A stretch of DNA of 64,000 nt. Source: Candidatus Andeanibacterium colombiense. GTDB lineage: Bacteria; Pseudomonadota; Alphaproteobacteria; Sphingomonadales; Sphingomonadaceae. The stretch lies in assembly GCA_029202985.1 (NCBI GenBank), contig CP119316.1, positions 2,901,001 to 2,965,000 on the forward strand, read 5' to 3'. The position numbers and the translations under genes were made by a program. Shown here in pieces: positions 45,438 to 55,286 of the stretch (its first letter is position 1; each line of letters opens with the position of its first letter). Below the pieces are notes generated by a model. The model worked only from the letters and a program-made list of their open reading frames with translations, did not search any database and was not told where the DNA came from.

Positions 45438-45781
45438 CCGCGCGAGATCCAGGCGCGCGGATCGATCGAGACGGCAAAGCGGGTCCGCCAACGCATCTCC
45501 GCGGTGTTCATCTACGGGATCGCGCAAGGCGTGGTGGAAAAGGATCCCGCGGCAAAGCTTGGCGCTGTCCTCAAGCCGCTCCGCAAGGGCCGCCAGCCCG
45601 CGATCACCGACCTTGTTCCGCTTCGCCGGATGATCGCCACCGCCGAAGAGGATTACGCTCGTCCGGCAACCCGGCCCGCGCTTGGTCTGCTCGCCCTGTC
45701 CGCGGTTCGTCCCAGCGAATTGCGCAGCGCTGCGTGAAGCGAGTTCGAAGACCTCAACGGCAAGCCGCCGCCATGACGATC
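45438..45781 (+). pseudogene. P4-type tyrosine recombinase (integrase), decayed
   Basis: The open frame encodes REIQARGSIETAKRVRQRIS, AVFIYGIAQGVVEKDPAAKL, RKGRQPAITDLVPLRRMIAT and LLALSAVRPSELRSAA, which matches the core-binding domain and start of the catalytic domain of P4-like prophage integrases. It then hits TGA where family members have Trp (AAW-EFEDLNG), and the homologous frame continues SEFEDLNGKPPP before a second stop. The N-terminal DUF4102 part and most of the catalytic domain are missing. It directly follows tRNA-Ser, the classic target of such integrases. Confidence 0.82.
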
Positions 45782-45824
45782 CGCATAGGCTACCTTGTCG
45801 GCGACCATGTCAGTGATCTCGGCT

Positions 45825-46334
45825 TCAAATTTCCGCGTGAATAAAGGCTGCGGCCCGTTCGCCAATCATGATCGCAGGGGCGTTGGTATTCCCCGAAACG
45901 ATCGATGGCATGATTGAGTTATCCGCCACCCTGAGCCCCTCGATGCCACGCACTCGCAAGGCTGGATCGACCACCGCCAGATCGTCATGTCCCATGCGGC
46001 AGGTGCCCACGGGATGGTAGTCCGTCTTGCCGAAAGCGCGGACATAGTCGCCCAGGCCAGCATCGCTGACGACGTCCGCCCCGGGAAATACCTCCCCGCC
46101 GTGTAAGTGGCGAAAGCTTGGCGCATTCATGATCTCGCGTCCCATCCGGATCGGCGCGCAATCGCGAGGGTTGCCGCGGATATAGACCATGCCGTTGACG
46201 GCCGACCCGCCACCGACCAGCTTGCCTTGCGGGGTCGGCACTTCCCTGCCGACGCAGTGCTCCTGCCGCGTTGTATTCCATTCCCAGCGGTTGCGCGCGT
46301 TCTGAAGGCGGGCGAACCTGGCCGGCCAGCGCAC
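45825..46334 (-). pseudogene. GMC-family oxidoreductase, internally deleted
   Basis: The N-terminal part has the GMC signature GKLVGGGSAVNGMVYIRGNP. It then jumps directly to the C-terminal domain (DYVRAFGKTDYHPVGTCRMG, LRVADNSIMPSIVSGNTNAP, AIMIGERAAAFI), losing about 300 residues that include most of the FAD and substrate domains. The very N-terminal FAD dinucleotide motif is also absent. Normal members are about 530 aa; this reads 169 codons. It is a remnant of a choline-dehydrogenase-like gene left by deletion in the accessory region. Confidence 0.85.
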
Positions 46335-46380
46335 GAACGGGGCGCCTTCCGTGAACAGCCGCGAAAGAGCCGAAAAGATA

Positions 46381-48945
46381 TTACGCCGCCGCTGACGTGT
46401 TCAATCCGTTCGGAGGGTTTGAGATCAACATCTCGCGCAGCGCATCCGCGGAAACGGGCCTGCTGAACAGATATCCTTGCAGATGCGTACAACCGGTGGC
46501 GACGAGCAGCCGCATCTGCTCTTCTGTCTCCACGCCTTCCGCGACGATACCCATGTTGAGGGCTTCTCCCAAGCCGACCACAGCCTGGATGATGGCTTTC
46601 GCAGCACGCGAAGTCACGATTTCGTCCACGAAGGATTTGTCGAGCTTCACCTTGTCGAAAGGGAAGCGCTGGAAATAGCTGAGCGAAGAATAGCCTACGC
46701 CGAAATCATCGATCAGGACCTGAATGCCCAGCGCGCGCAGCTGTTCGAGCTGCTCGAAGGTTCGCTCGACATCGCGGATGACAAGGCCTTCCGTCACCTC
46801 CAGCTGCAAACGGTCGGCACGGATTTTCGATGTCGTGATAGCATCGCGGACATTATCGACGAGTTTGCCTGTAAGGAACTGAAGCGGTGACAGGTTCACG
46901 GCGACGCGGACATGGTGGGGCCAAGTCTGCGCATCGCGACACGCCTTACGCAACAGTTGCTGTCCCAAGTCGTCAATCAGGCCGCATTCTTCGGCAAGAG
47001 GAATGAATATATCCGGGCGAACGGGTCCCCGCTCGGTATGCGTCCAGCGGGCCAGCGCTTCCGCACTGGTGATCTGCCCTGTCCGTGCCGAGAGCACCGG
47101 CTGATAGAACAGTTCGATATTGCCGGCCGCGATCGCGCCCCGAAGATCCCCTTCCAGTTTACGCCGATCCTGGGCGGCCGCATCCATCTCCGCGTTGAAG
47201 AAACAGGCATTCCCCCTGCCCATCTGCTTAGCGCGATAGAGTGCGAGGTCGGCATTCTCGCGAAGCTGCGTGGTTGTCGAACCGTCCTCCGGCATCAGCA
47301 CGATGCCGATCGACGCGCCGGCGTGCGCCACGCCTTTTTCGGTGGCGAAAGGCTGCGCGATGCTCGCCACGATCGCCGAGGCGGCGTCCGCCGCCCGCTC
47401 GCGAAGTCTGGAACACTTCAGGACTACGACGAACTCGTCGCCACCAACCCTGGCGACCCATCCGGACTCCGTAATGGCAGCCTGAAGCCGATCGGAGACC
47501 TGCGTAAGAACACTGTCGCCTGCGGGATGCCCTAACTGGTCATTGACCGCCTTGAACCGGTCGAGATCGATACTGAGAAGAGCGAATGCCTCCCCCTCCT
47601 GAACCAGTCGGTGCAGCCGGTCGTTGAAACTCGCCCGGTTGAGCGCGCCGGTCAGCATGTCGTAATGCGCAAGACGGAGTACCTGCGCTTCGGCAAGGCG
47701 GGTTGCAGTGACGTCCTCCGAAATTCCGAGAATGTACTGGCGAGGACGATCCGGGCCATCAATCAGCGCCCGGGTGGTACGAAAGTGTATAGGTCTGCCA
47801 TCTTCACGGATGAACTTGCTTTCGAAAGTCAATGGAGACGATGCAGCGATCGCTTCGCCATCGCGCCGTTCATAGCTCGCGCCGTAGTGAGGGAACAGCT
47901 CCCGGTCGGTACGTCCGACAATTTCCTCGGCTGGCTTTCCTATCGCCCTTTCACCCGTGCGGTTGACCATCAGATATTTGCGGGTTTCCGCGTCTTTCAC
48001 GAACAGCATCGCGGGCAGGTTGCGCACCACAGTGTCAAGGAAACTCTTGTCACTCTCGCGTTCACGATCGAGGGCCTTGCGCGTGCTGATATCTCGGATG
48101 ATCGCAGCAAAACCGTTGTCGGGAGGCCCTATGCCCCACGGCGCGACGGAAAGCTCGAGAGGAAACTCGCTGCCATCGGCGCGGACGCCGACAAGCTCCA
48201 GGAAGCCGGCTTCCGGTGTGACTTCCGCGCCGGCACTGGCGAAAATTTCCCGGGCATCATCCGCCAGGTGGTCGGGAATGATCATCTCGATCTTTCGACC
48301 GATCGCCTCATCGAATGCTCTGCCGAACATACGCTCTGCCGCGGGGTTCCAGAAGACAATTCTACCGTTCTGGTCTGCGGCCACGACAGAGTCGGACGTT
48401 GCATCGACAACGCGTGCGGCGATTTCGCCCATGCGACGCAGTCGATGTGACTCAATGAAATCAGTGGCAAGCCTTGCCAGATCGATAAGGACAGAACGTT
48501 GCGTGTCGGTAAGTCCCGGCCGGGAGACGGGATCGAAAACACATAATGTGCCGATGCAATATCCCGAACTGATGATCAGCGGTACCCCGGCATAAAAGCG
48601 GATACCGCCTTCCCGGGTTACCAGCGGATTGGCGCTGAAGCGATCGTCAAGGGTGGCGTCCGGTACTATCAGAACGTCGCGCGAGGCAACCGCGTGCGTA
48701 CAGAAGGCAATGTCCCGTGTTGTTTCCGTGAAAGGGACTCCGAAGCGCGACTTGAACCATTGACGCTCTTTATCGATCAGGCTGACTGCGGCACTTTCCG
48801 CGCCGAGCGCGGTCGCAGCCAGCCGGGTAATCTCATCGAAATCCCGCTCGGCGGGAGTGTCGAGAATACCCAGCCCCATCAGCGCGGCGAGGCGGTTGGC
48901 TTCGTTCGACAGGCTGCCAGGCGCGTTGGAAAGATCCATCGGCAA
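46381..48945 (-). CDS. GAF-PAS-PAS-GGDEF-EAL cyclic-di-GMP protein
   Basis: 854-aa cytoplasmic sensor. A GAF domain (~20-165), two PAS domains (~170-290 and ~300-415, the second with FVKDAETRKYLMVNRTGERA), a GGDEF domain with intact GGDEF at residues 501-505, and an EAL domain with EAL at 629-631, DDFGVGYSSLSYF and AEGVETEEQ. Both synthase and phosphodiesterase motifs look intact; an RxxD inhibitory site before GGDEF is not seen. No membrane span is apparent. It lies in the accessory region with IS relics downstream of its promoter. Signal unknown. Confidence 0.93.
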   Translation of the reverse strand: MPMDLSNAPGSLSNEANRLAALMGLGILDTPAERDFDEITRLAATALGAESAAVSLIDKERQWFKSRFGVPFTETTRDIAFCTHAVASRDVLIVPDATLDDRFSANPLVTREGGIRFYAGVPLIISSGYCIGTLCVFDPVSRPGLTDTQRSVLIDLARLATDFIESHRLRRMGEIAARVVDATSDSVVAADQNGRIVFWNPAAERMFGRAFDEAIGRKIEMIIPDHLADDAREIFASAGAEVTPEAGFLELVGVRADGSEFPLELSVAPWGIGPPDNGFAAIIRDISTRKALDRERESDKSFLDTVVRNLPAMLFVKDAETRKYLMVNRTGERAIGKPAEEIVGRTDRELFPHYGASYERRDGEAIAASSPLTFESKFIREDGRPIHFRTTRALIDGPDRPRQYILGISEDVTATRLAEAQVLRLAHYDMLTGALNRASFNDRLHRLVQEGEAFALLSIDLDRFKAVNDQLGHPAGDSVLTQVSDRLQAAITESGWVARVGGDEFVVVLKCSRLRERAADAASAIVASIAQPFATEKGVAHAGASIGIVLMPEDGSTTTQLRENADLALYRAKQMGRGNACFFNAEMDAAAQDRRKLEGDLRGAIAAGNIELFYQPVLSARTGQITSAEALARWTHTERGPVRPDIFIPLAEECGLIDDLGQQLLRKACRDAQTWPHHVRVAVNLSPLQFLTGKLVDNVRDAITTSKIRADRLQLEVTEGLVIRDVERTFEQLEQLRALGIQVLIDDFGVGYSSLSYFQRFPFDKVKLDKSFVDEIVTSRAAKAIIQAVVGLGEALNMGIVAEGVETEEQMRLLVATGCTHLQGYLFSRPVSADALREMLISNPPNGLNTSAAA

Positions 48946-49157
48946 TTAATACCTGTCTGCGTTTACGGATTGGTAAATGGCTGGCTAAGGCATGGCGGAT
49001 GCTGTCAGACCGAGTGCACCAATTCATAAGGGACGCCGACTGGGGAGCGCCATGCCTCACCGAAGGCCTCGGGCTGTTCGACAATCCGCGGGCCGATTTC
49101 GAGGGCACTGTCAAAGCAAACGTACCTGGCTTACCCACTTGATCAGCTAAGGGCGCG

Positions 49158-49211
49158 TAAATGCCTTGTTCCTGCAAGCCTGCCGGTTTGGTCCGCTATT
49201 CAATTCGTCGC
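49158..49211 (+). mobile_element. IS6-family relic, N-terminal stub A
   Basis: ATG-CCTTGTTCCTGC followed by AAGCCTGCCGGTTTGGTCCG encodes KPAGLVRYSI, matching the start of the transposase in the copy at 52264-53103 (KPAGPFRYFN). After about 18 codons the match ends at another relic. The region 48946-49157 before it holds no recognisable gene. Confidence 0.5.
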
Positions 49212-49547
49212 AAGGGCCCAGAGCAATGCACTTCTCGGTAACTCGCGGAGGTTAGAGGCCGCGCCTGCCTCGCCCCCGCAAGCCAGCCAGCCCGTTTCGC
49301 ATTTCAACTCATCGCCCGAGATCATCCGCCTCGTCGTGATGATGTACGTTCGTTTTCCTCTCTTCCTCCGAAACGTCGAGGACCTGATGTTCGAGCGCGG
49401 GATCGACATTTGCCATGAGACGTCCGTCATTGGTGGAACTGCTTCGGACCGATGTTCGCCGACGACATCCGCCGACAGCGGGTAAGCTGGATGCGAGGTC
49501 TCCCGGCAATGGAAATGGCATCTCGACGAGATGCATGTGAAGCGACG
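49212..49547 (+). mobile_element. IS6-family relic, N-terminal fragment B
   Basis: A degraded left end is followed by an N-terminal transposase portion: SSPEIIRLVVMMYVRFPLFL, RNVEDLMFERGIDICHET, then frameshifted TSWMR..., ending near LDEMH. It aligns to 52264-53103 over the first third of the element and lacks the DDE catalytic core. Same (plus) orientation as the other relics. Confidence 0.72.
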
Positions 49548-49640
49548 GGCTCGCCTTGGCTGGGTCCGGTGCAGTTGCTTTGACAACACCGCGGCAGGGT
49601 TCCCCCCGCCGCGGCCCTGCACTGAACCGAGCGCTTCAGT

Positions 49641-51839
49641 CTAGAAGGCGAACCCGGCGCCGGCGGCGAAGCCGCCCTTGCCGTGGGTGTCCATCGTCGC
49701 GCCAGCCTTGGCCACCGCGGCGCCGTCGCTGAAGGTGGTCGAGGCGCCGATCGCGAAGGCGGTCTGGCCGCGGTAGTGGCCGATGCCGCCGCCGATCATC
49801 GACTTGCCCGGCTCGATCGTCTGCGGGATCGAGGTCAGCGCCATTGCCGCCGCGGTCCCGCTGAAGGCATCGCGCCGCGAACGGCCGAGGTCGAAGTCGA
49901 GATTATCGATCCGCTGGTCGGTGTAGTCGTTCGCCGCGGTCAGCGTCCGGTCGAGGCCCGACTGGAGCTGCCCCATGTTCGCCGCATCGGTCGGGGCCAC
50001 GCCATCGGCGACGTTGTGGAGCGCGACCGGCGCATTGGCATTCGCGCCGATCAGCGTGACATCGTTGGTGATCGTCCCGCCGTTGCTCCGGGTCGGGGTG
50101 CCGGGGTTCGAATATTGCACCGCCACCACCGTACTGCCGGCGAGGTTGTTGTTGATCGTGACGATGTCGGCGGTGTTCTGGGTCACCTGGACATTGGTCG
50201 CATAGAGCTGGGAGCCGTTGACCGCATCGGTCGATCCGGCGGCCAGATCGCCCGCCGCGACATTGGTCAGTGTCGCCGCCCCGCCGCCTTGCGCGATCAG
50301 CGCCACGGTGTTGGTCGGCGTCGCGCTCGGGGTGGTGCCGTCGCCATCCTGGACATAGCGCACCGGCACGTTCGCGACCTGCTGCTGCAGGGTCGTGATG
50401 TTGGTCGTGTTGGTGGTCACCCGCGCGTCGATATCGCCGATGTCGGTCTGGATGTCGGTGATGTCGTCGGTGTTCGCGGCCACCGCCTGGTTGGTCTCGT
50501 ACAGTTGCGAGCCGTTGACCGCCTGCGCGGAATCCGCCGCCAGCGTGCCGTCGGCGAGATTGTCGATGGTGGTTCCGGCCTCGCCGTCAAGCGTCACCGT
50601 ATCGTGAGTGTCGTCATCGTAGAACACCGCGGAATCCTGCAACTCGGCGATGTCGGCCGCCGAACCGGCAATCCCGTCCTGCAGATCGGCGATATCGGAA
50701 GTGTTCGTCGCTACCTGCTGGTTGGTCGCGAACAGCTGTGAGCCGTTCACCGCCTCGGTCGAAGTCGCGCTGAGTTCGCCGTCGGCGAGGTTGCCGATGG
50801 TGGTGCCGTCCGCGCCGCCGAGCGTGATCGCCGCCTTGGTCTCGTCGTCATACTGGACCGCATTGTCGTCGAGCGCGGCGAGCGCTTGGTTGGTTTCGAA
50901 CAATTGCGAGCCGTTGACCGCGTCGCTCGAGGTCGCGCCGAGTGTGCCGTCGGCGACATTGGTGACGGTAGTGCCGCCGGCGCCGGCGAGAGTGACCGAG
51001 GTCTGCGCGTCGTTATCATAAAGCACCGCGCTGTCGGCGAGGACACCCACCGCGTCGAAGGCGCCCTGGACCTGGCCGACCGTGGCCGCGTCGGTCGCCG
51101 CGGTGCCGGGCGCGACATTGGTGATCTGGCGCAATCCGTCGGCCGAGCCGACCGAGACCGAGCCGACCGAGTCGAACTCGCCTTCGAGGAATGGCGCGGT
51201 GTAGCCGGCGACCGCCCCGCGGTCCGCGAGCGAGCCCGCGCCGAGAGCGACGCTGTTGGCGGCGGTGGCGCTGGCGTTGGTGCCGATCGCGATCGCGCCG
51301 CCGGCGCCGTCCGCGGTGTTCGCGCCGTTACCGAAGGCGATCGCATCGATCTCGCCCGCGCTCGCAGTCTGACCATCCGCGCCGAGGCCGGTGATCTGGT
51401 TGCCGCCGATCGCGATGCCGGCTTCATCGTCGAGCGTGATCGCGTCGGCGGTGAGGTTGCAGCTGTCGGCCGCGGTTACGAGATTGCCGTCGGTGTCGAG
51501 AACCTGGAGTGTGATCGGATCGCCTTCGGCCGCATCGGCGAGGATCGAGTCCAGGTCGATGTCGACATCGGGGATGTTCAACAGCGGATCGAGCAAGACC
51601 CGCACGTCGGTCAGGCTGTTCGCGGTATTTTCGACCTGGCCGACGATCGGCTCGTTCACCGCGCCGATAATCTCGGTTACCGCGGAGCGGGGGAGAGTGA
51701 TGCCGCTGCAGACGCTGACCACGGGCTCTAGCGCCTGGGCGCTGGCAGCGGTGGCGATCGGCGGCGTGAAAGTGGCGCCTGCAAGCGTGACGGACGTAAG
51801 CGCGGCGAGGCGCACCTTATTCAGATGAGTAAAAGCCAT
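49641..51839 (-). CDS. YadA-like trimeric autotransporter adhesin
   Basis: 732 aa. It has a signal peptide (LAALTSVTLAGATFTPPIAT), a head-like region with YadA-type motifs (AIAFGNGANTADGAGGAIAI, GTNASATAANSVALGAGS), and a stalk with repeated blocks built on VADGTLGATSSDAVNGSQLF, ETNQALAAL (at least five copies with SDAVNGSQLY/F-type neck motifs) and heptad-like segments. The C-terminal anchor (SGTAAAMALTSIPQTIEPGK, SMIGGGIGHYRGQTAFAIGA) ends in Phe. Trimers form the outer-membrane pore and surface fibre. It lies between two IS6 relics in the accessory region. Confidence 0.92.
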   Translation of the reverse strand: MAFTHLNKVRLAALTSVTLAGATFTPPIATAASAQALEPVVSVCSGITLPRSAVTEIIGAVNEPIVGQVENTANSLTDVRVLLDPLLNIPDVDIDLDSILADAAEGDPITLQVLDTDGNLVTAADSCNLTADAITLDDEAGIAIGGNQITGLGADGQTASAGEIDAIAFGNGANTADGAGGAIAIGTNASATAANSVALGAGSLADRGAVAGYTAPFLEGEFDSVGSVSVGSADGLRQITNVAPGTAATDAATVGQVQGAFDAVGVLADSAVLYDNDAQTSVTLAGAGGTTVTNVADGTLGATSSDAVNGSQLFETNQALAALDDNAVQYDDETKAAITLGGADGTTIGNLADGELSATSTEAVNGSQLFATNQQVATNTSDIADLQDGIAGSAADIAELQDSAVFYDDDTHDTVTLDGEAGTTIDNLADGTLAADSAQAVNGSQLYETNQAVAANTDDITDIQTDIGDIDARVTTNTTNITTLQQQVANVPVRYVQDGDGTTPSATPTNTVALIAQGGGAATLTNVAAGDLAAGSTDAVNGSQLYATNVQVTQNTADIVTINNNLAGSTVVAVQYSNPGTPTRSNGGTITNDVTLIGANANAPVALHNVADGVAPTDAANMGQLQSGLDRTLTAANDYTDQRIDNLDFDLGRSRRDAFSGTAAAMALTSIPQTIEPGKSMIGGGIGHYRGQTAFAIGASTTFSDGAAVAKAGATMDTHGKGGFAAGAGFAF

Positions 51840-52263
51840 GATATTGATCTCCTGTTGCTCCGTCCAAGGAAGCTCGTTTCTTGTTTTGTCAGGAGAGATT
51901 GGGCGCGCGAAGTTAACGAGAACTTCCGGAAAAAGCGCTAATTGATTAATACATGATAAGTCGTCTTACATAGATAGTGGCTATTTGGACACAATTCGAA
52001 AGTAGTTGGCGGGTGGTGGAACCAATCCGCCGCCGCGAGGGTTTAGCGCGCCTTCGATGAGGGGGCGGTCGGCGCTCATTGGCGGGGCGGTGCGCCCGGC
52101 GAGTCGGAGCCGTTGACACCTGCGAACATTTGCGGAACAAACCCTCGTGCAGGGTTCGCGCCCGGCTGCCTCTGGACTCTGACCCTTCGAGCCCCCACGT
52201 CGCCGCCAATGTCCCTCACCACCATCTCCGTCCGTGGTGCCCGCGGGCATAGTCTCAAGGCAT
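51840..52263. other. Intergenic region upstream of the adhesin, AT-rich part
   Basis: No gene is supportable. The part next to the adhesin (about 51870-52010) is clearly richer in A+T than its surroundings and probably holds the adhesin promoter on the minus strand; I could not fix -35/-10 boxes. The rest leads into the left end of the IS6 element. Confidence 0.5.
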
Positions 52264-53103
52264 GGCATTGTCAGACGTAATGCATCGGCTGGCAAACAGG
52301 CTCGATCCGGTAGTGGGCAGTCATGCCACGTCCTCGAAAACCAGCCGGCCCATTCCGATATTTCAACTCATCGCCAGAAGTCATCCGTCTCGTCGTTCTG
52401 ATGTACATCCGGTTTCCGCTTTCGCTGCGGAACGTCGAGGATCCTGCTGTTTGAGCGCCGGATCGACGTTTGCCACGAGACCGTGCGGTTCTGGTGGAAC
52501 AGGTTCGGCCCGCTGTTTGCGGCAGACATTCGTCGGCAGCGGACAAGCCGGATGCGCGGCTTCACCCAGTGGCGCTGGCACCTCGACGAGATGTACGCGA
52601 AGATCAACGGCGAGCAGCATTACTTGTGGCGCGCAGTCCATCATGAGGCGAGATTCTGGAGTCCTTCGTCACCAAGAGGCGAGACAAAGCCGCGGCTTTG
52701 GCTTTCATTAAGAAGGCTCTGAAGCGTCACGGCAAGGCAGAGGCGATCGTCACCGACGGGCTGCGATCCTATCCCGCAGCGATGCGCGAACTGGGCAGTC
52801 TGGACCGGCGTGAAATGGGGCGCTGCTTGAACAACCGAGTTGAGAACAGCCACCTTCCCTTGCGAAGACGGGAGAGGGCAATGTCGCGATTTCGCCCGAT
52901 GAAATCGTTGCAAAAGTTTGCCTCTGTCCACGCAAATTTCCACAACCACTTTAACTCCGAACGCCACCTCGTTGATCGACAGACCTACAAGACCCGCCGC
53001 TCGGCCGCCCCGGCTGAGTGGCAGATCCTTATGGCCTGGGCGTACGCGCTCAAAGACCCAGCTATGCCGATCAGAGACGAGTTGCGGTTAGACTGCCAGC
53101 ACC
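52264..53103 (+). mobile_element. IS6-family insertion sequence, near full length, inactive
   Basis: An 840-bp element with imperfect terminal inverted repeats (GGCATTGTCAGACGTAATGC at the left; TTAGACTGCCAGCACC at the right). The transposase starts at 52324 (MPRPRKPAGPFRYFNSSPEV) and shows CHETVRFWWNRFGPLFAADI, WHLDEMYAKINGEQHYLW, IVTDGLRSYPAAMRELG and NNRVENSHLPLRRRERAM, with the D, D and E residues. Two single-base frameshifts, an extra C at ~52443 (NVED-L) and a lost base near 52646 (HEGEILESF), disable it. Orientation is the same as the other relics. Confidence 0.87.
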
Positions 53104-53135
53104 CAGTGAGCAGCTAGTCTCGCAACCGTCGATAG

Positions 53136-54437
53136 TTAAGCTCCAGGATTGGACGAGTTTAGCAAATTCGTGCGGTCGTCGCTGACCCTCGGAATCGAGA
53201 TCTCCACTAACAGGCCACCTTTGGGGCACGGCACTGCATGAATGGTTCCGCCGTGTCGTTGGGCTGCGTTCTTTGCAATCGCCAAGCCCAGGCCGAACCC
53301 GGCCTCTTCCTGCGCTTCAGACTGATAGGCCCCTTTGAAGGGCTCGAAGATTTCGGTCAGCATATCCTGCGGCACGCCCGGTCCCTGATCCGCAACCCGA
53401 ACTTCAAGCCGATCGCGCAGGACTTTCGCGCTGACCTCGATCCGCGCGTTCTCGGGGGAGAATTTGACTGCGTTGCGGATGACATTCTCATAGGCGCGAT
53501 AGAGCAGCTCGCCGTAGGCCATGATCACGAAGGAGCCGCTCGGATTAAAGCTGACTTCGCAGCCCTTGGCTTGGGCCTCGAAATTGGCATCGTCGACGAT
53601 CGCCGTCAGCAAGTCGATCACATCTACCCGCGTGACCGGGCATTCCGTCATGCCGGATTTCAGGCGGGCGAGCGTCAGGATTTCCTCGATCAGCTTACCG
53701 AGGCGTTCGGTTTCGCGGTCCACCCGGGCGAGCATTCCCCCCGGATCGTCCGGTGCCTGGCGGAAGAGGCCTATCGCGACTTGCAAGCGCGCGAGCGGAG
53801 AGCGCAGTTCGTGCGAAATGTCGTGCAGCAACCGTTCCTGAGCCGCGAGCAATTGCTGGAGTTGCCCAGCCATGCTGTCGAACTCGCGCGTCAGATCGGC
53901 TATCTCATCGCGGCGTGTACCCACCACCGGCTGTAGCCGGGTGGACAGGCGGCCGGCGGCGATGTCGCGGAACCCTTTGCTCAGATGGGCCAGCGGGCGG
54001 GCGAGATACCAGGCGACCCCGGCGCTGAAGAAAAGGCTGACCAGCGCGCCGATAATCAGCGGCATCGTCCGATTGGGATCGAGCACGTCGGACGGGCGGA
54101 CGCGCAGCCTGTAACCGAGCCCGTCGCGGCTGATGACGGCCATGCTCGGCGCGGCGGCATCGATATCCCGGGCGCCCGCCACCCATTTCCCGTCGGCGGT
54201 CACCAGCACGATCCGTCCGACCGGCTCGTTCTCACGCAACAGCGGCAGAGCTGCTTCGACTCCGCCGGTCTCGATCAACGCGGCGATGCGGACCGGCGTT
54301 TCGAACTGCGGCACCAGCGGAGCGGCGTTGGGCTTGAGTATCTGGACCAGCGAAGAGCCGACGAGGAACGACGCCCCGGTCGCCAGCGTGAAGGCGGCGA
54401 ACAATTTCCAGAACAGGCGCCCCGGCCTGGCGATCAC
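53136..54437 (-). CDS. Sensor histidine kinase (CpxA/EnvZ type)
   Basis: 433 aa. Two membrane spans (LFAAFTLATGASFLVGSSLV and PLIIGALVSLFFSAGVAWYL) flank a ~110-residue periplasmic domain, then HAMP (ARPLAHLSKGFRDIAAGRLS), the dimerisation box with phospho-His LLHDISHELRSPLARLQVAI, and the ATPase domain (N-box ENVIRNAVKFSP, G1 VADQGPGVPQDM, G2 EEAGFGLGLAIAKNAAQRHG). It follows its response regulator on the minus strand and is divergent from the RND efflux operon, suggesting that it senses envelope stress or pump substrates. Confidence 0.93.
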   Translation of the reverse strand: MIARPGRLFWKLFAAFTLATGASFLVGSSLVQILKPNAAPLVPQFETPVRIAALIETGGVEAALPLLRENEPVGRIVLVTADGKWVAGARDIDAAAPSMAVISRDGLGYRLRVRPSDVLDPNRTMPLIIGALVSLFFSAGVAWYLARPLAHLSKGFRDIAAGRLSTRLQPVVGTRRDEIADLTREFDSMAGQLQQLLAAQERLLHDISHELRSPLARLQVAIGLFRQAPDDPGGMLARVDRETERLGKLIEEILTLARLKSGMTECPVTRVDVIDLLTAIVDDANFEAQAKGCEVSFNPSGSFVIMAYGELLYRAYENVIRNAVKFSPENARIEVSAKVLRDRLEVRVADQGPGVPQDMLTEIFEPFKGAYQSEAQEEAGFGLGLAIAKNAAQRHGGTIHAVPCPKGGLLVEISIPRVSDDRTNLLNSSNPGA

Positions 54438-54455
54438 AGGAATTTCCCTTTCATG

Positions 54456-55142
54456 CTAGTCGCTCGCCAGTTGATAGCCTTTGCCACGGATCCCGATAAT
54501 CCACGGCTGGCCGTCAGCGCGCGGTCCCAATTTGTTGCGAATACTGCTGACATGGACGTCGATCCGGCGGTCGAACGGCGTAAGCGCCCGCCCCAGCGCA
54601 TTGAGCGAAAGCTGTTCCTTGCTGACGACATGGCCCGCATTGCGGGCCAGCTCTTCCAGCAGGCTGAATTCGGTGCCGGTCAATTCCAGCGCTTCGCCCT
54701 GCCATTCGGCGGTGCGTGCGCCGGGCGAGAGCGTCAGTCCTCCCGAGACGATCGGGGTTCGCGCCGCGTCTCCATTCCTGTTCGGCGCCCGGCGAAGGAT
54801 CGCACGCAGCCTGGCTACCAGTTCTCCTGGCGAACAGGGCTTGGGCACATAATCGTCCGCGCCCAGATCGAGCCCTGAAATCCGGTCGACATCGTCCCCC
54901 CGCGCGGTCAGCAGCAGCACCGGTACTTCGCTTGCCCGGCGGATGCGCCGCAGCACTTCCACCCCGGAGAGGCGCGGCAGCATGACGTCGAGCACGACCA
55001 GATCGTAGCGGCCCGACAGTGCCTCGATCTCGCCGCTCTGGCCGTCATGCGCGGAGGTCGCGCTGAAGCCCTCCCGATCGAGATATTCCGAGAGCATCGC
55101 AGTCAATTCGCGGTCGTCGTCGATTAGCAAGATGTTGGGCAT
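54456..55142 (-). CDS. OmpR/CpxR-family response regulator
   Basis: 228 aa from ATG 55142. The receiver (PNILLIDDDRELTAMLSEYL, phospho-Asp in DLVVLDVMLPRLSGVEVL, switch LLLTARGDDVDRISGLDLGA and Lys in DDYVPKPCSP) is followed by the winged-helix output domain (LELTGTEFSLLEELARNAGH, FDRRIDVHVSSIRNKLGPRA, IIGIRGKGYQLASD). The kinase gene starts 18 bp downstream. A 144-bp spacer separates it from the divergent efflux operon, the likely target; no unambiguous binding repeats were identified there. Confidence 0.95.
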   Translation of the reverse strand: MPNILLIDDDRELTAMLSEYLDREGFSATSAHDGQSGEIEALSGRYDLVVLDVMLPRLSGVEVLRRIRRASEVPVLLLTARGDDVDRISGLDLGADDYVPKPCSPGELVARLRAILRRAPNRNGDAARTPIVSGGLTLSPGARTAEWQGEALELTGTEFSLLEELARNAGHVVSKEQLSLNALGRALTPFDRRIDVHVSSIRNKLGPRADGQPWIIGIRGKGYQLASD

Positions 55143-55286
55143 TGTCCGGCCATCAGTCTCCCATGCCACTCCATGCCGCCTAGGCATGGGCTGTGTCCCG
55201 CCGATTTGCATAGCTTAGCACGAGTTTTTCCTAACTTTACACAACCCGGCAAGTTTCTCACCGAGCACCTCGCTAAGGCCGAGTGG

